Below, one piece after another: positions 51,263-59,589 of a DNA stretch of 64,000 nt (position 1 is the first letter of the stretch; every line of letters starts with the position of its first letter). The notes under the pieces are model-generated. The model did no database searches. It was not told the DNA's origin and saw nothing but the letters and a program-made list of their open reading frames with translations. Location of the stretch: positions 62,001 through 126,000 of the forward strand of contig NZ_VAHN01000012.1 of NCBI RefSeq assembly GCF_005796205.1, written 5' to 3'. The position numbers and the translations under genes are program-made. Origin of the DNA: Pseudarthrobacter sp. NamE2. Its GTDB lineage: Bacteria; Actinomycetota; Actinomycetes; Actinomycetales; Micrococcaceae.

Positions 51263-52765
51263 TCAGCGGGTTGCAAGCGCCGGCACGGCGTCGGCAGCGG
51301 GAGCATCACCCTTGAGGTGCGGCTTCTTCCACGCCATGTAGACCAGTCCGGCCACAACGACAGTCACAGCGGAGATCAGGACGACGTGGTTCGCGAACCA
51401 GCCGTCTTCCGGGGTTCGCGGCCAGGCCATGTTGACCATGCCGAGCACGCCCCAGGCCAGTGCTGCGATGTTCACCGGCACGCCCCATTTGCCGAGCTGG
51501 AAGGCTCCGTTGGGCTTCCAGCCAAGCAGCCGGGCACGAAGCGAGGCGAGGACGACCATCTGGAAGCCCATGTACATGCCCATGGCAGCGAAGGAGATGA
51601 TCACTGTCAGCGCATCGCTGGAGACCTTCGATCCGATGACGATGAGTGCGGGCACCAGCCCGGCCAGGAGCAGCGCGTAAGGGGGTACGTGCCGGGATTC
51701 ACTGAAGGTGCTGAGGAGCTTGCTGGCCGGAAGGATTCCGTCACGGGCCATTGAATATGCAAGGCGGGAGGTTGCGGCCTGCAGGCTCAGCACGCAGGAG
51801 AGGAAAGAGATCAGCACGACGGCGAGAACGGCTTTGAACCCGATCGGGCCGAACGCCGAAAGGAGGATGTTGCCAACAGGGTCCGTCTCGGTTCCGGAAA
51901 TCACGGCAGCGAAGTCGGGAACGGCCAGGATGAGGGACAGGCAGACGAACATTGCTGCGAAACCGCCGATGTAGATGGTCATCCTCATGGCCTTGGGGAT
52001 AGTGCGGCCGGGGCTCGGGACCTCCTCGGCAACGTCGCCGCAGGCTTCGAAGCCGTAGTACTGGAAGATGCCGATCAAACCGGCTGCAGCGAAGGCGAAG
52101 AAGTAGTTGCTGACTTCCCCTGCGCCGAACGCATTGAACAGGACGCTGAGGTCATGGTGCCTGGCGGTGGCAAGCAACCAGATTCCCACGACCAGGGCGC
52201 CACCGAGTTCTGCCAGGAGACCGATCATGGCTACGGCGTTCAGTACTTTAGTGCCGCCAAGGTTCAGGGCGGTAGCAAGAGCTATAACCACGAGGCCACA
52301 CACGATGGTGGTGTCCACGCTGCTTTCCATGCCGACCAGGGTGCTCAGGAACGGGCCCGCGCCGTACGCGACGCTGGCAATGGTGGTCAGGAGCGCGGCC
52401 AGGTAAACCCAGCCGTTCATCCAGCCCCACTTGCGGCCCCACAGCCTGCGTGACCAGGGGTAGACGCCGCCCGCTACCGGGTATGCCGCGACAACCTCAC
52501 CAAACACCGTAGCGACCAGGAGCTGCCCGACGCCCACGATGACAAGCGACCAGAACATTGGCGGCCCGGCCACACCCAGCGACGCCGCAAACAAAGAATA
52601 GACGGCTACTACCGGTGAGAGGTAGGTGAACCCCAGCGAGACATTCCCCCAAAAGGTCATCTCCCGCTTGAATTGCCTCTCGTACGAGTAGCCAAGGCTG
52701 GCGAGATGCCGGGCGTCGTCGTCGACGTCAACCTCCGCAGCCGGTTCAGGTGCTTCTACACGCAT
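51263..52765 (-). CDS. APC-family amine/amino acid transporter
   Basis: 500 residues with twelve helices and an acidic N-terminal tail. NVSLGFTYLSPVVAVYSLF and FQYYGFEACGDVAEEVPSP are features of the ACT/EAT-like permease branch (GABA, choline, ethanolamine, polyamine-type substrates). It heads the minus-strand amine operon, 31 bases before the DmmA-like gene, so it likely imports the amine that is then dealkylated. Confidence 0.88.
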   Translation of the reverse strand: MRVEAPEPAAEVDVDDDARHLASLGYSYERQFKREMTFWGNVSLGFTYLSPVVAVYSLFAASLGVAGPPMFWSLVIVGVGQLLVATVFGEVVAAYPVAGGVYPWSRRLWGRKWGWMNGWVYLAALLTTIASVAYGAGPFLSTLVGMESSVDTTIVCGLVVIALATALNLGGTKVLNAVAMIGLLAELGGALVVGIWLLATARHHDLSVLFNAFGAGEVSNYFFAFAAAGLIGIFQYYGFEACGDVAEEVPSPGRTIPKAMRMTIYIGGFAAMFVCLSLILAVPDFAAVISGTETDPVGNILLSAFGPIGFKAVLAVVLISFLSCVLSLQAATSRLAYSMARDGILPASKLLSTFSESRHVPPYALLLAGLVPALIVIGSKVSSDALTVIISFAAMGMYMGFQMVVLASLRARLLGWKPNGAFQLGKWGVPVNIAALAWGVLGMVNMAWPRTPEDGWFANHVVLISAVTVVVAGLVYMAWKKPHLKGDAPAADAVPALATR

Positions 52766-53096
52766 TGGATCCTCCTAATAGGTCACACCACTTCCTGTGA
52801 GCGGGACCACGTGAGTAAAAACCATAGTTTCATATCTTTGATCGCGCAAGAGCAGGTCCTGACCCTTTTATTCGCGCGTTTTGTAGGGGGTCGGAAGATC
52901 GTAGGGGCAGCAAAAGATACGGTTTGCAGCTTTTTCTGTCCTGCCTGAAGTACACTTTGAGCGGGCCAGATGGCTGGCAGGCGGGAGGGGACGCATTGGA
53001 GAGTGGGATGGGCATCGCAGCACTGACTGGGCCGGGCAGGGTCGCCGCCCTGCCGGGGCTGGAGTTTCTGCCGGCCCCGATTCCTGGAGTTGTCCC
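52766..53096. other. divergent control region, amine regulon
   Basis: About 330 AT-rich bases between the transporter and the GntR gene. It should hold the regulator's operators. I see no clear inverted repeat, only scattered TTTGAT/ATCGCG-like stretches. There is no RNA gene. Confidence 0.45.
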
Positions 53097-53858
53097 TTGA
53101 CGTCCAACACCGCTTTCCAAGCCCAGGTGTATCAGTCGCTGCCTGAGACGGAGCGCTCGGAAGCCATCGTCAACCGGATCTCGAAGGCCATCTCCCTGGG
53201 CCTGTTGAAGGTGGGCGAACGACTCCCCCGCGAGACAGTGCTGTCCGAAATGTTTGGCGTCGCCCCGTCCACCCTCAGGGAGGCGCTGTCCGAACTCAGG
53301 GATCAGGGGATCGTGGCAACCCGGAGGGGCCGCAGCGGTGGAACCTTCATCGTGAAGCAGCCCTTCACCTCGGATGAGGTCATCCGGACCTGGTTCCAGG
53401 ACAGGTCCATTGCCGAGATCCGGGACATGGGTGACGAGCACGCTGCCATAGCCGCGGCCACTGTCCGGTTGGCGTGTGAGCGGGCCGAGCCGCACGAGTT
53501 TGTCCGGCTTACGGAGCTTGCCAGGGGCGTTGTCATGACAGACAAGCCGGAACTGCAAGCCCGCGCCGACAGCAGGTTCCATATTGAACTGGCGGTCCTC
53601 GCCCAATCCCCCAGGCTTACAAATGCAGAGATAAGAATGCAGGCCGAGACAGTCCAGGCGCTGTGGTCGAACGTATCGCTGACCCGCGACCCGGAGCAGG
53701 TGGCAGCCGAGCACCTGGCCTTGGCCCGCGCGATTGCCAATGACGCGCCCGAGGACGCTCAACGGTTAGTACTCGAACACATCCGGCATGACGTCCACCA
53801 TCTGGTGGACGCGAAACTGTCCCTCGGATACCCGATGTATCAGCAGGAGCGCCCATGA
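53097..53858 (+). CDS. GntR/FadR-family transcription regulator
   Basis: 253 residues: N-terminal winged helix (AISLGLLKVGERLPRETVL ... PSTLREALSELRDQGIV, about residues 30-75), then an FCD-type helical domain that often binds a metal and a small acid. The TTG start at 53097 is the likely one (GGAG at eight bases); no better start gives an intact N-terminus. It is divergent from the amine operon and forms its presumptive regulator. Confidence 0.88.
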   Translation: MTSNTAFQAQVYQSLPETERSEAIVNRISKAISLGLLKVGERLPRETVLSEMFGVAPSTLREALSELRDQGIVATRRGRSGGTFIVKQPFTSDEVIRTWFQDRSIAEIRDMGDEHAAIAAATVRLACERAEPHEFVRLTELARGVVMTDKPELQARADSRFHIELAVLAQSPRLTNAEIRMQAETVQALWSNVSLTRDPEQVAAEHLALARAIANDAPEDAQRLVLEHIRHDVHHLVDAKLSLGYPMYQQERP

Positions 53859-54556
53859 CCACCGATAACCCTGCCGCTAAGGCCGCCGCAGAGGTAGCCG
53901 CGTGGATGAATAGCGTCAGCAAGGACGTCTACAAATTTGCCGAGAGTGCCGGGGCGCTATGGACGAACCGCAGCAGCCCCCTCAAGGTAACCCCCAAGGA
54001 CATCGCGGCACTCGAAACCATGTCCAAAGACTTCCTTGGAAAACACACCACCGCCATCGGCGCCGGTGTCATCTTTTCCGTAGAGGCGATCGAGAACCCG
54101 GGAGGAATTCTCGAATGGTGGACTTCACGTGCACAGGGCATCGAAAAACTGGAATTCGATCTCACCCCTGGCGGGGAACGGTTTTATGACTACCAGAACA
54201 TGCCGTTCTTCGCCTCGGCCAGGAACACCGGTAAGCAGTCGATGTGGGGCCCTTATCTGGACTATTTGGGCCTGGACGAATACATCCTCACCCATACCGC
54301 GCCCATACAGCTCGCCGGGACCTTCATAGGAGTAGCTGGCTATGACATACGAATCCGGAAACTCGAAGAACTGTTCATGCCGGCACTCCGGGCCATCCCC
54401 GGAGACGCAGCCCTCCTCAACGAAAACCGCAGCGTGGTGGTAGGCAACTCCGGTGCCTACCTGGTGGGCGAAAGACTCCGTACCATCCCCGACGACAAGC
54501 AATTGATCCCCGTTGACGCACCCCACCTGGGACTCTCGCTGCTGACCAGCCAATAG
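53855..54556 (+). CDS. soluble Cache-domain sensor protein
   Basis: 233 residues. The ATG overlaps the GntR stop (ATGA). The pattern GVIFSVEAIENPGGILEWW, MWGPYLDYLGLDEYILTHT and GTFIGVAGYDIRI fits a PDC/Cache ligand-binding domain, the extracellular sensor of many chemoreceptors and kinases. No signal peptide or membrane helix occurs, so it is cytosolic, and no output domain is attached. It could bind the amine and act on the GntR protein. This pairing is unusual in my knowledge. Confidence 0.75.
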   Translation: MTTDNPAAKAAAEVAAWMNSVSKDVYKFAESAGALWTNRSSPLKVTPKDIAALETMSKDFLGKHTTAIGAGVIFSVEAIENPGGILEWWTSRAQGIEKLEFDLTPGGERFYDYQNMPFFASARNTGKQSMWGPYLDYLGLDEYILTHTAPIQLAGTFIGVAGYDIRIRKLEELFMPALRAIPGDAALLNENRSVVVGNSGAYLVGERLRTIPDDKQLIPVDAPHLGLSLLTSQ

Positions 54557-54670
54557 GCCTGGTGCCGGGTGAGCCGTTTGGTGCAGGAAGAGCAGGGGAA
54601 AGTGGCTCCAGCGGCAGGCACTCAAGGAGCAAGTTCCCCGCTCGCTTCGCTGGCAGCGGCACTTACGCCC

Positions 54671-54685
54671 GTGCCGCCGTCGTAC
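54671..54685 (+). repeat. GCCGCCGTCGTAC-type motif
   Basis: GTGCCGCCGTCGTAC followed by ATCCTG, as in the copy at 63760. It lies 8 bases from the stop of the gene at 54693. Confidence 0.5.
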
Positions 54686-54692
54686 ATCCTGC

Positions 54693-55118
54693 TCACAGCA
54701 CCGTCGGCGTGCCCGGCGCCGGCGGAGGCGGGTCAGCGGGCTGCTCCGCGCGCCACGGGGCCCGCCACTCCGCCGCATCCCAGCCGTCCATGATGTAAAT
54801 CCGCTCGTGCGCCACCCGGTCGCCCCGGAACTCCACGATGCTGACCGTGTACATCCAGGGCGCGCCGTCGTAGCTGATCAGGTTCTCGACAACCACCAGG
54901 TCTTCACGGTGGGTGATCCGCCGGGTGTGGAACTTGAGCTTCGCCGGGTACTGCCGCCGCCATTCGCGGAAGTTCTCCACACCCTCGAACCGCTCGCCGG
55001 ACTGGGGAAACTCCAGCACCGCGTCGTCGTGGTAGATCTCGTGGGCGATGTCCTCGTCCCTGCCGGAGTACTCCCAGTGGCGCCGCAACGCCTGCAGCAA
55101 GTCTGTCTCGTTGAGCAT
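54693..55118 (-). CDS. NTF2-like (SnoaL-type) protein
   Basis: About 141 residues of the nuclear-transport-factor-2 fold: an N-terminal helical pair (LLQALRRHWEYSGRDEDIAHEIYH), DDAVLEFPQSGERFEGVENF, and strands RRITHREDLVVVENLISY and IVEFRGDRVAHERIYIMDGW. A Pro-rich tail ends it. These cone-shaped proteins act as isomerases, cyclases or ligand binders. GGAGG lies before the ATG at 55118, directly after the DHFR-like gene. Confidence 0.8.
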   Translation of the reverse strand: MLNETDLLQALRRHWEYSGRDEDIAHEIYHDDAVLEFPQSGERFEGVENFREWRRQYPAKLKFHTRRITHREDLVVVENLISYDGAPWMYTVSIVEFRGDRVAHERIYIMDGWDAAEWRAPWRAEQPADPPPPAPGTPTVL

Positions 55119-55121
55119 CAC

Positions 55122-55784
55122 TTACCTCCGGTCCGTGCGGCGGGTGAAGACCAGATGGACCACCCCTTGCGGCGAGGGGGTCGCCTCAATGTCAAAGCGT
55201 TCCTCAAGTCCTTCGAGTCCGTCCCACAGCCTTTCACCCCGGCCCAGGATGATCGGCACGAGGACGATATGCATGTGGTCGATCAGGTCGGCCTCGAGGA
55301 ACTGCCGCACCGTGCTGGCACCGCCGCCGATCCTGACGTCCAGGCCGGGGGCCAGGGCGCGGGCCTGTTCCAGCGCGGAGACAGGGTCGGCGTCAACGAA
55401 GTGGAAGGTTGTCCCGCCTTCCATTTCCAGGACCGGCCGGGGATGATGCGTCAGCACAACCACGGGGGTATGGAACACAGGGTTATCGCCCCACCAGCCC
55501 TTCCAGTCCTCGTTCTCCCACGGACCGCGTTGGGGGCCGAACTTGTTGCGGCCCATGATTTCGACGCCGACCCCGGGTCCCCACTGGCTGGCGAACGACT
55601 CGTCGACGCCGAAGGATCCTTCAGTTTCCCCGTGGAGGCCCATCGCACGGAAGGTCCGGGTCTCGAAGGCCCACTCCAGCAGCCGCGTGCCGGCGTGGCC
55701 GAACGGCGCCTCCAGTTGCTGGCCCTCGCCGGTGCCGAAGCCGTCGAGGGAGACCGAGAAATTGTGCACGCGGACAAGGGACAT
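55122..55784 (-). CDS. dihydrofolate reductase-like (RibD C-terminal) protein
   Basis: 220 residues of the RibD_C/DHFR-like family. SVSLDGFGTGEGQQLEAPFG opens it; MGRNKFGPQRG, FHTPVVVLTHHPR, GLDVRIGGGASTVRQFLEA and IVLVPIILGRGERLWDGL follow, the last being the family's typical NADPH-fold end. Such standalone proteins are NADPH-dependent reductases of unknown target. The ATG has GGAGAGCC before it. It is in operon with the NTF2-like gene. Confidence 0.85.
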   Translation of the reverse strand: MSLVRVHNFSVSLDGFGTGEGQQLEAPFGHAGTRLLEWAFETRTFRAMGLHGETEGSFGVDESFASQWGPGVGVEIMGRNKFGPQRGPWENEDWKGWWGDNPVFHTPVVVLTHHPRPVLEMEGGTTFHFVDADPVSALEQARALAPGLDVRIGGGASTVRQFLEADLIDHMHIVLVPIILGRGERLWDGLEGLEERFDIEATPSPQGVVHLVFTRRTDRR

Positions 55785-55854
55785 GTCGGCTCTCCTGAAG
55801 TGTCGGTGGCAGCCACTCTAGGGCGGTCAATCCCCACTGCTCAAGACCGCGTCC

Positions 55855-55998
55855 CTAACCGAACAGCGCCGCCACCCGTGTCAGGGTCTGGAAGATGCCG
55901 TAAGCCAGCGGCACCCCCACCAGCGCCCAGGCAATGGCGAGCTTGCCGGCGGATGCCTTGGTGCGCGCCTGCGTGCCGTGCGTGTGTGCGGTGCTCAT
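55855..55998 (-). CDS. MFS transporter small subunit (47 residues)
   Basis: The minus strand encodes a basic head (MSTAHTHGTQARTKASAGK) and one membrane helix (LAIAWALVGVPLAYGIFQTL). This is the pattern of the tiny protein annotated as MFS transporter small subunit, found 3' of OFA-type MFS genes. Its ATG comes one base after the MFS stop (TGAGATG), which signals coupling. It is too short to be found by ordinary ORF cut-offs. Confidence 0.85.
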   Translation of the reverse strand: MSTAHTHGTQARTKASAGKLAIAWALVGVPLAYGIFQTLTRVAALFG

Positions 55999-55999
55999 C

Positions 56000-57394
56000 T
56001 CAGGCCTCCATGGCAGGTTCGTGGGCCCGGCCGCGGTCCGGCCGGGATTCGTGGAATCGTGCGTCCACCGGTTTGACCATCAGGTTGGCGAGGAACCCGA
56101 CCACCAGCAGCGCCACCATCGTCAGCAGCGCCGGCTGGTAGGACGCCGCATCCAGCTGGCCGGGCTTGCCCTGGGCGTCGAGGAAGGCGTTCACGATCAG
56201 CGGCCCGGCCACCCCTGCGGCGGACCAGGCGGTCAGCAGCCGGCCGTGGATGGCGCCCACCTGGAAGGTCCCGAACAGGTCGCGCAGGTACGCCGGGACG
56301 GTGGCGAAGCCGCCGCCGTAGAACGAGATGATGACGAACGCGAGCGCCACGTACAGGACGGTGGTGGCGGACCCGGCCAGCGCCAGCACCGTGTACAGCA
56401 CCGCACCGACGCCCAGGTACACCATGTAGATCCACTTGCGGCCGGTGACATCGGACGTGGCGGACCAGGCGAACCTGCCTGCCATGTTGCCGATGGACAG
56501 CAGCCCCACAAAACCCGCGGCGACGGCGGCACTCACCGCGGAGACGCCGTCGGACGCCCTGAAGAAGTCCTGGATCATCGGTGCGGCCTGCTCCAGGATG
56601 CCGATGCCGGCGGTGACGTTGCAGAACAGCGCGACCCAGACCAGCCAGAACTGCGGGGTCCGGACCGCGTTCTTCGCGGACACGTTCTCCGTGGTCACCA
56701 GCTTGGCGGCCTTGACCTTCGCGGGGTCGAACCCGGCGGGCCGCCACCCGTCGGCGGGGACCTTGATGGTGAACGCGCCGAAGAGCATGTAGGCGAGATA
56801 GACGACGGCGAGCGTCAGGAAGAGCCTGCCCACGGCATCGCCGCTGGCCACCCAGCCCTCCGCGCCGGAGTTGGGGTCGTACGCCTTGAGCAAGGCGGTG
56901 GAGACGGGGCTCGCGATCAGCGCGCCCCCGCCGAAGCCCATGATCGCCATGCCTGTGGCGAGCCCGGGCCGGTCCGGGAACCACTTGATCAGGGTGGACA
57001 CGGGCGAGATGTAGCCGATGCCCAGGCCGATGCCGCCCACCACGCCGTACCCGAGGTAGACGAGCCACAGCTGCTGCGTGAAAATGCCCATCGACCCGAC
57101 CAGGAAGCCGCCCGCCCAGAACACAGCTGAGCTGAACATCGCCTTGCGGGGTCCGTTCCGGTCCACCCAGGTGCCCATGACCGCCGCGGAGAGGCCCAGC
57201 ATCACGATGGCGATGGAGAAGATCACGCCAATCTCGGTCAGGCTGGCCCCGAAGTGTTCCACCAGCGCGGTCTTGTAGACGCTGGTGGCGTAGGCCTGCC
57301 CGATGCAGAGGTGGACGGCGAGCGCGGCGGGCGGCACCAGCCAGCGGTTAAACCCCGGCGGGGCGATAGTTCGTTCACGGTCCAGCCAACCCAT
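56000..57394 (-). CDS. OFA-family MFS transporter
   Basis: About 464 residues with twelve helices. VDRNGPRKAMFSSAVFWAGG is the MFS loop 2-3 motif; GYGVVGGIGLGIGYISPVST and KWFPDRPGLATGMAIMGFGG are characteristic of the oxalate:formate antiporter (OFA) branch. Substrates in this branch are organic anions, often oxalate, formate or related. The ATG at 57394, with AACGGAGC upstream, is preferred to a TTG at 57415. A tiny partner subunit follows at 55998. A hairpin AGCCCGCGCG/CGCGCGGGCT lies at 57436-57458, 5' of the gene. Confidence 0.88.
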   Translation of the reverse strand: MGWLDRERTIAPPGFNRWLVPPAALAVHLCIGQAYATSVYKTALVEHFGASLTEIGVIFSIAIVMLGLSAAVMGTWVDRNGPRKAMFSSAVFWAGGFLVGSMGIFTQQLWLVYLGYGVVGGIGLGIGYISPVSTLIKWFPDRPGLATGMAIMGFGGGALIASPVSTALLKAYDPNSGAEGWVASGDAVGRLFLTLAVVYLAYMLFGAFTIKVPADGWRPAGFDPAKVKAAKLVTTENVSAKNAVRTPQFWLVWVALFCNVTAGIGILEQAAPMIQDFFRASDGVSAVSAAVAAGFVGLLSIGNMAGRFAWSATSDVTGRKWIYMVYLGVGAVLYTVLALAGSATTVLYVALAFVIISFYGGGFATVPAYLRDLFGTFQVGAIHGRLLTAWSAAGVAGPLIVNAFLDAQGKPGQLDAASYQPALLTMVALLVVGFLANLMVKPVDARFHESRPDRGRAHEPAMEA

Positions 57395-57632
57395 AAGTGC
57401 TCCGTTGCTCCTCAAGAGGTGTCCCCCACGGTTGCAGCCCGCGCGCTCCGCGCGGGCTGTTTCGCCGCCAACCCTCCCCGGGAGCTACGGCCTCCGGCCA
57501 TCATGGTGCAGATCACTTACCGGCGGGTAACCCCCGCGCCGAGCGGTAGGAAAAGAACGTTGAACGGTCCGGCGCCGGAACGGCCTCTTCATCTTTCCCG
57601 GGCCCAGCCCGCACTGTGATAGGCCGGTAGTC

Positions 57633-58637
57633 ATGTCTTCTTTATCCGGAACCCCCACCACGGCCTCAGCCGGTGAGGAACGCAGCGCCCGCATCGCCGT
57701 CACGCTCTTTCCCCTGCTCATCCTGGCCGGCGGCGCCGTAGCGCTCGCCGCACCCGCAGCCTTCACCGGCTTGACCTCATGGATCAACCCGCTCCTGGGC
57801 ATCATCATGTTCGGCATGGGCCTGACGCTCACGCCCCCTGACTTCGCCGTCATCGCCAAGCGGCCCATCCCCGTGGTGATCGGGGTGGTGGCGCAGTACG
57901 CCATCATGCCGTTCCTCGGCTGGCTGATCTCGGTGGCACTCGGGCTGCCGCCTGCGCTGGCCGCGGGCGTCATCCTGGTGGGCTGCTGCCCCGGCGGCAC
58001 CGCATCCAACGTGGTCTCCTACCTGGCCAAGGGGGACGTGGCCCTGTCCGTGGCCATGACCACCGTCTCGACACTCCTCGCTCCCCTGCTGACCCCGGTG
58101 CTGGCGCTGTGGCTGGCCGGCCAATACATGCCGGTGGACGCCGGCTCCATGGCCTGGTCCATCGTCCAGATCGTGCTGTTCCCCGTGCTGCTGGGCCTTG
58201 TGGTCCGGGTCTTCCTGCCGCGACTGGTCAACAAGGCACTGCCCGCCCTGCCATGGATCTCCGTCACCGCCATCACCTTCGTGGTGGTGGCCGTGGTTTC
58301 CGTAAGCGCCAACGCGATCTTCTCCGCCGGGCTCCTGGTCCTCGCCGCGGTGATCCTGCATAACGGCCTGGGCTATGCCCTCGGCTACACGGCGGCCCGG
58401 CTGTTCCGGCTGCCGATTCCTGCCCGGCGCACCACCGCCGTGGAGGTGGGCATGCAGAACTCGGGCCTTGCTGCTGGCCTGGCCCGCACATACCTGACGC
58501 CCGAATCAGCCTTGCCCGGCGCCATCTTCTCCGTCTGGCACAACGTCTCCGGCGCACTTCTCGCCGCCTACTGGCGCCGACGCAGCACTCCTGCCGTTCG
58601 CGACGGCGAGCAGGTTCCGGCGGCAGTTACGGAGTAA
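57633..58637 (+). CDS. bile acid:sodium symporter-family transporter
   Basis: 334 residues with nine or ten helices. FGMGLTLTPPDFAVIAKRP, VGCCPGGTASNVVSYLAKGD and VEVGMQNSGLAAGLARTYL are the hallmark motifs of the BASS/SBF family (cation-coupled symporters of bile acids, pantothenate, 2-keto acids). The crossover region with GGTASN lies at about residues 130-137. The gene ends at a strong terminator and is divergent from the OFA transporter. The substrate is unknown. Confidence 0.9.
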   Translation: MSSLSGTPTTASAGEERSARIAVTLFPLLILAGGAVALAAPAAFTGLTSWINPLLGIIMFGMGLTLTPPDFAVIAKRPIPVVIGVVAQYAIMPFLGWLISVALGLPPALAAGVILVGCCPGGTASNVVSYLAKGDVALSVAMTTVSTLLAPLLTPVLALWLAGQYMPVDAGSMAWSIVQIVLFPVLLGLVVRVFLPRLVNKALPALPWISVTAITFVVVAVVSVSANAIFSAGLLVLAAVILHNGLGYALGYTAARLFRLPIPARRTTAVEVGMQNSGLAAGLARTYLTPESALPGAIFSVWHNVSGALLAAYWRRRSTPAVRDGEQVPAAVTE

Positions 58638-58657
58638 CCGGCCCAGACCATACGGAA

Positions 58658-58702
58658 CGGACGACGGCGGCACTTCCGCGAGTGCCGCCGTCGTCCGTTT
58701 TT
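58658..58702. terminator. terminator between convergent genes
   Basis: CGGACGACGGCGGCACT pairs perfectly with AGTGCCGCCGTCGTCCG across TCCGCG and is followed by TTTTT. Its arms resemble the GCCGCCGTCGTAC motif. Confidence 0.92.
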
Positions 58703-58704
58703 GC

Positions 58705-59470
58705 TCACATCACCGTCGGCTTCCCGGGCCCGCCCTTGTGAGACGCCCGCGCGATTTCGAAGTTTTCCTCGAACGGCAGCGTCTCCACGTCCAGCAGCGG
58801 ATTGTTGTCCTGCGTCTCCACCAGCTTCCGCGCCGCTTCTTGAGACACCACGTTCGGCATGGACCCCGGCAGGTGCCGCCGGACCGATTCGGGCAGGAAG
58901 TAGATGGCCACGGCGGCAACCGCGGCCACGGCCATGAGGTAGTAGGCGATGGCCATGTCGTCGCCGGTCAGCCCGATGAGGGCCGCGATGATGAACGGGG
59001 CCGTCCCGCCGAAAATCGCCACCGCCAAGTTGTAGGCGATGCCCATCGCGGAAAACCGGTGCTCCGTGGGGAACAGCGCCGGCAGCGCGGATGCGAGGTT
59101 CGGCACCGAGAACGCCACCGGGAAAGCTATCAGGGCCAGGCCCAGCAGCGTGGCCGGGACGCTGCCCGCCGCAATGGCCAGGAACGCCGGAACCGCCAAG
59201 GCGACCGTGCTGGCGGCCCCGATCCAGAGCACCGGACGCCGGCCGATCCGGTCTGAGAGCAGCCCCGTGAACGGGATGCACAGCGCCATGCCCACCAGCA
59301 CCGGGATGGTCAGCAGCGTCCCCTCCACCTCGCTGTACCCCTTGTTGGTGGTCAGGTAGGTGGGCATGTAGGAGGTGAGGGCGTAGGCCACGGTGTTCGC
59401 GGCCGCTGCCAGGATCATGGCCAGCAGGATCGGCCGCCAGGGGCGCAACAACGGTTGCGTTTTTGCGGAA
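58705..59470 (-). pseudogene. 5'-truncated MHS-family MFS transporter
   Basis: About 250 codons form the C-terminal half of an MHS (proline/citrate/shikimate-type) transporter: helices 7-12, with LSDRIGRRPVLWIG and YFLPESV, and a long cytoplasmic tail ending GKPTVM. The first six helices, about 240 codons, are absent. Translation in frame continues upstream as FSAKTQPLLRPW and stops making sense at about 59470, exactly where GTACGACGGCGGCGC begins. A TTG at 59451 could still start a product, but half a transporter is unlikely to work. Confidence 0.85.
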
Positions 59471-59472
59471 AA

Positions 59473-59487
59473 GTACGACGGCGGCGC
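59473..59487 (-). repeat. GCCGCCGTCGTAC-type motif at a truncation point
   Basis: GTACGACGGCGGCGC, the reverse complement of GCGCCGCCGTCGTAC, lies at the junction between the truncated MHS gene and the upstream region of the DUF222 gene. Confidence 0.6.
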
Positions 59488-59589
59488 GGGCCTCGGGAGC
59501 GCGCCTTGCGTTCTGCCGAGTCTGCTGCTTTGGCCCTGCCGTCAGTGGAAGCCGACCGAAATGTCGTACCCCCGTTAGAGGATGTTCCC

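Noticed and set aside
55934..57130. 398-codon open frame on plus strand
   Set aside because: Antisense to the OFA transporter; Gly/Arg/His-rich, no domain.
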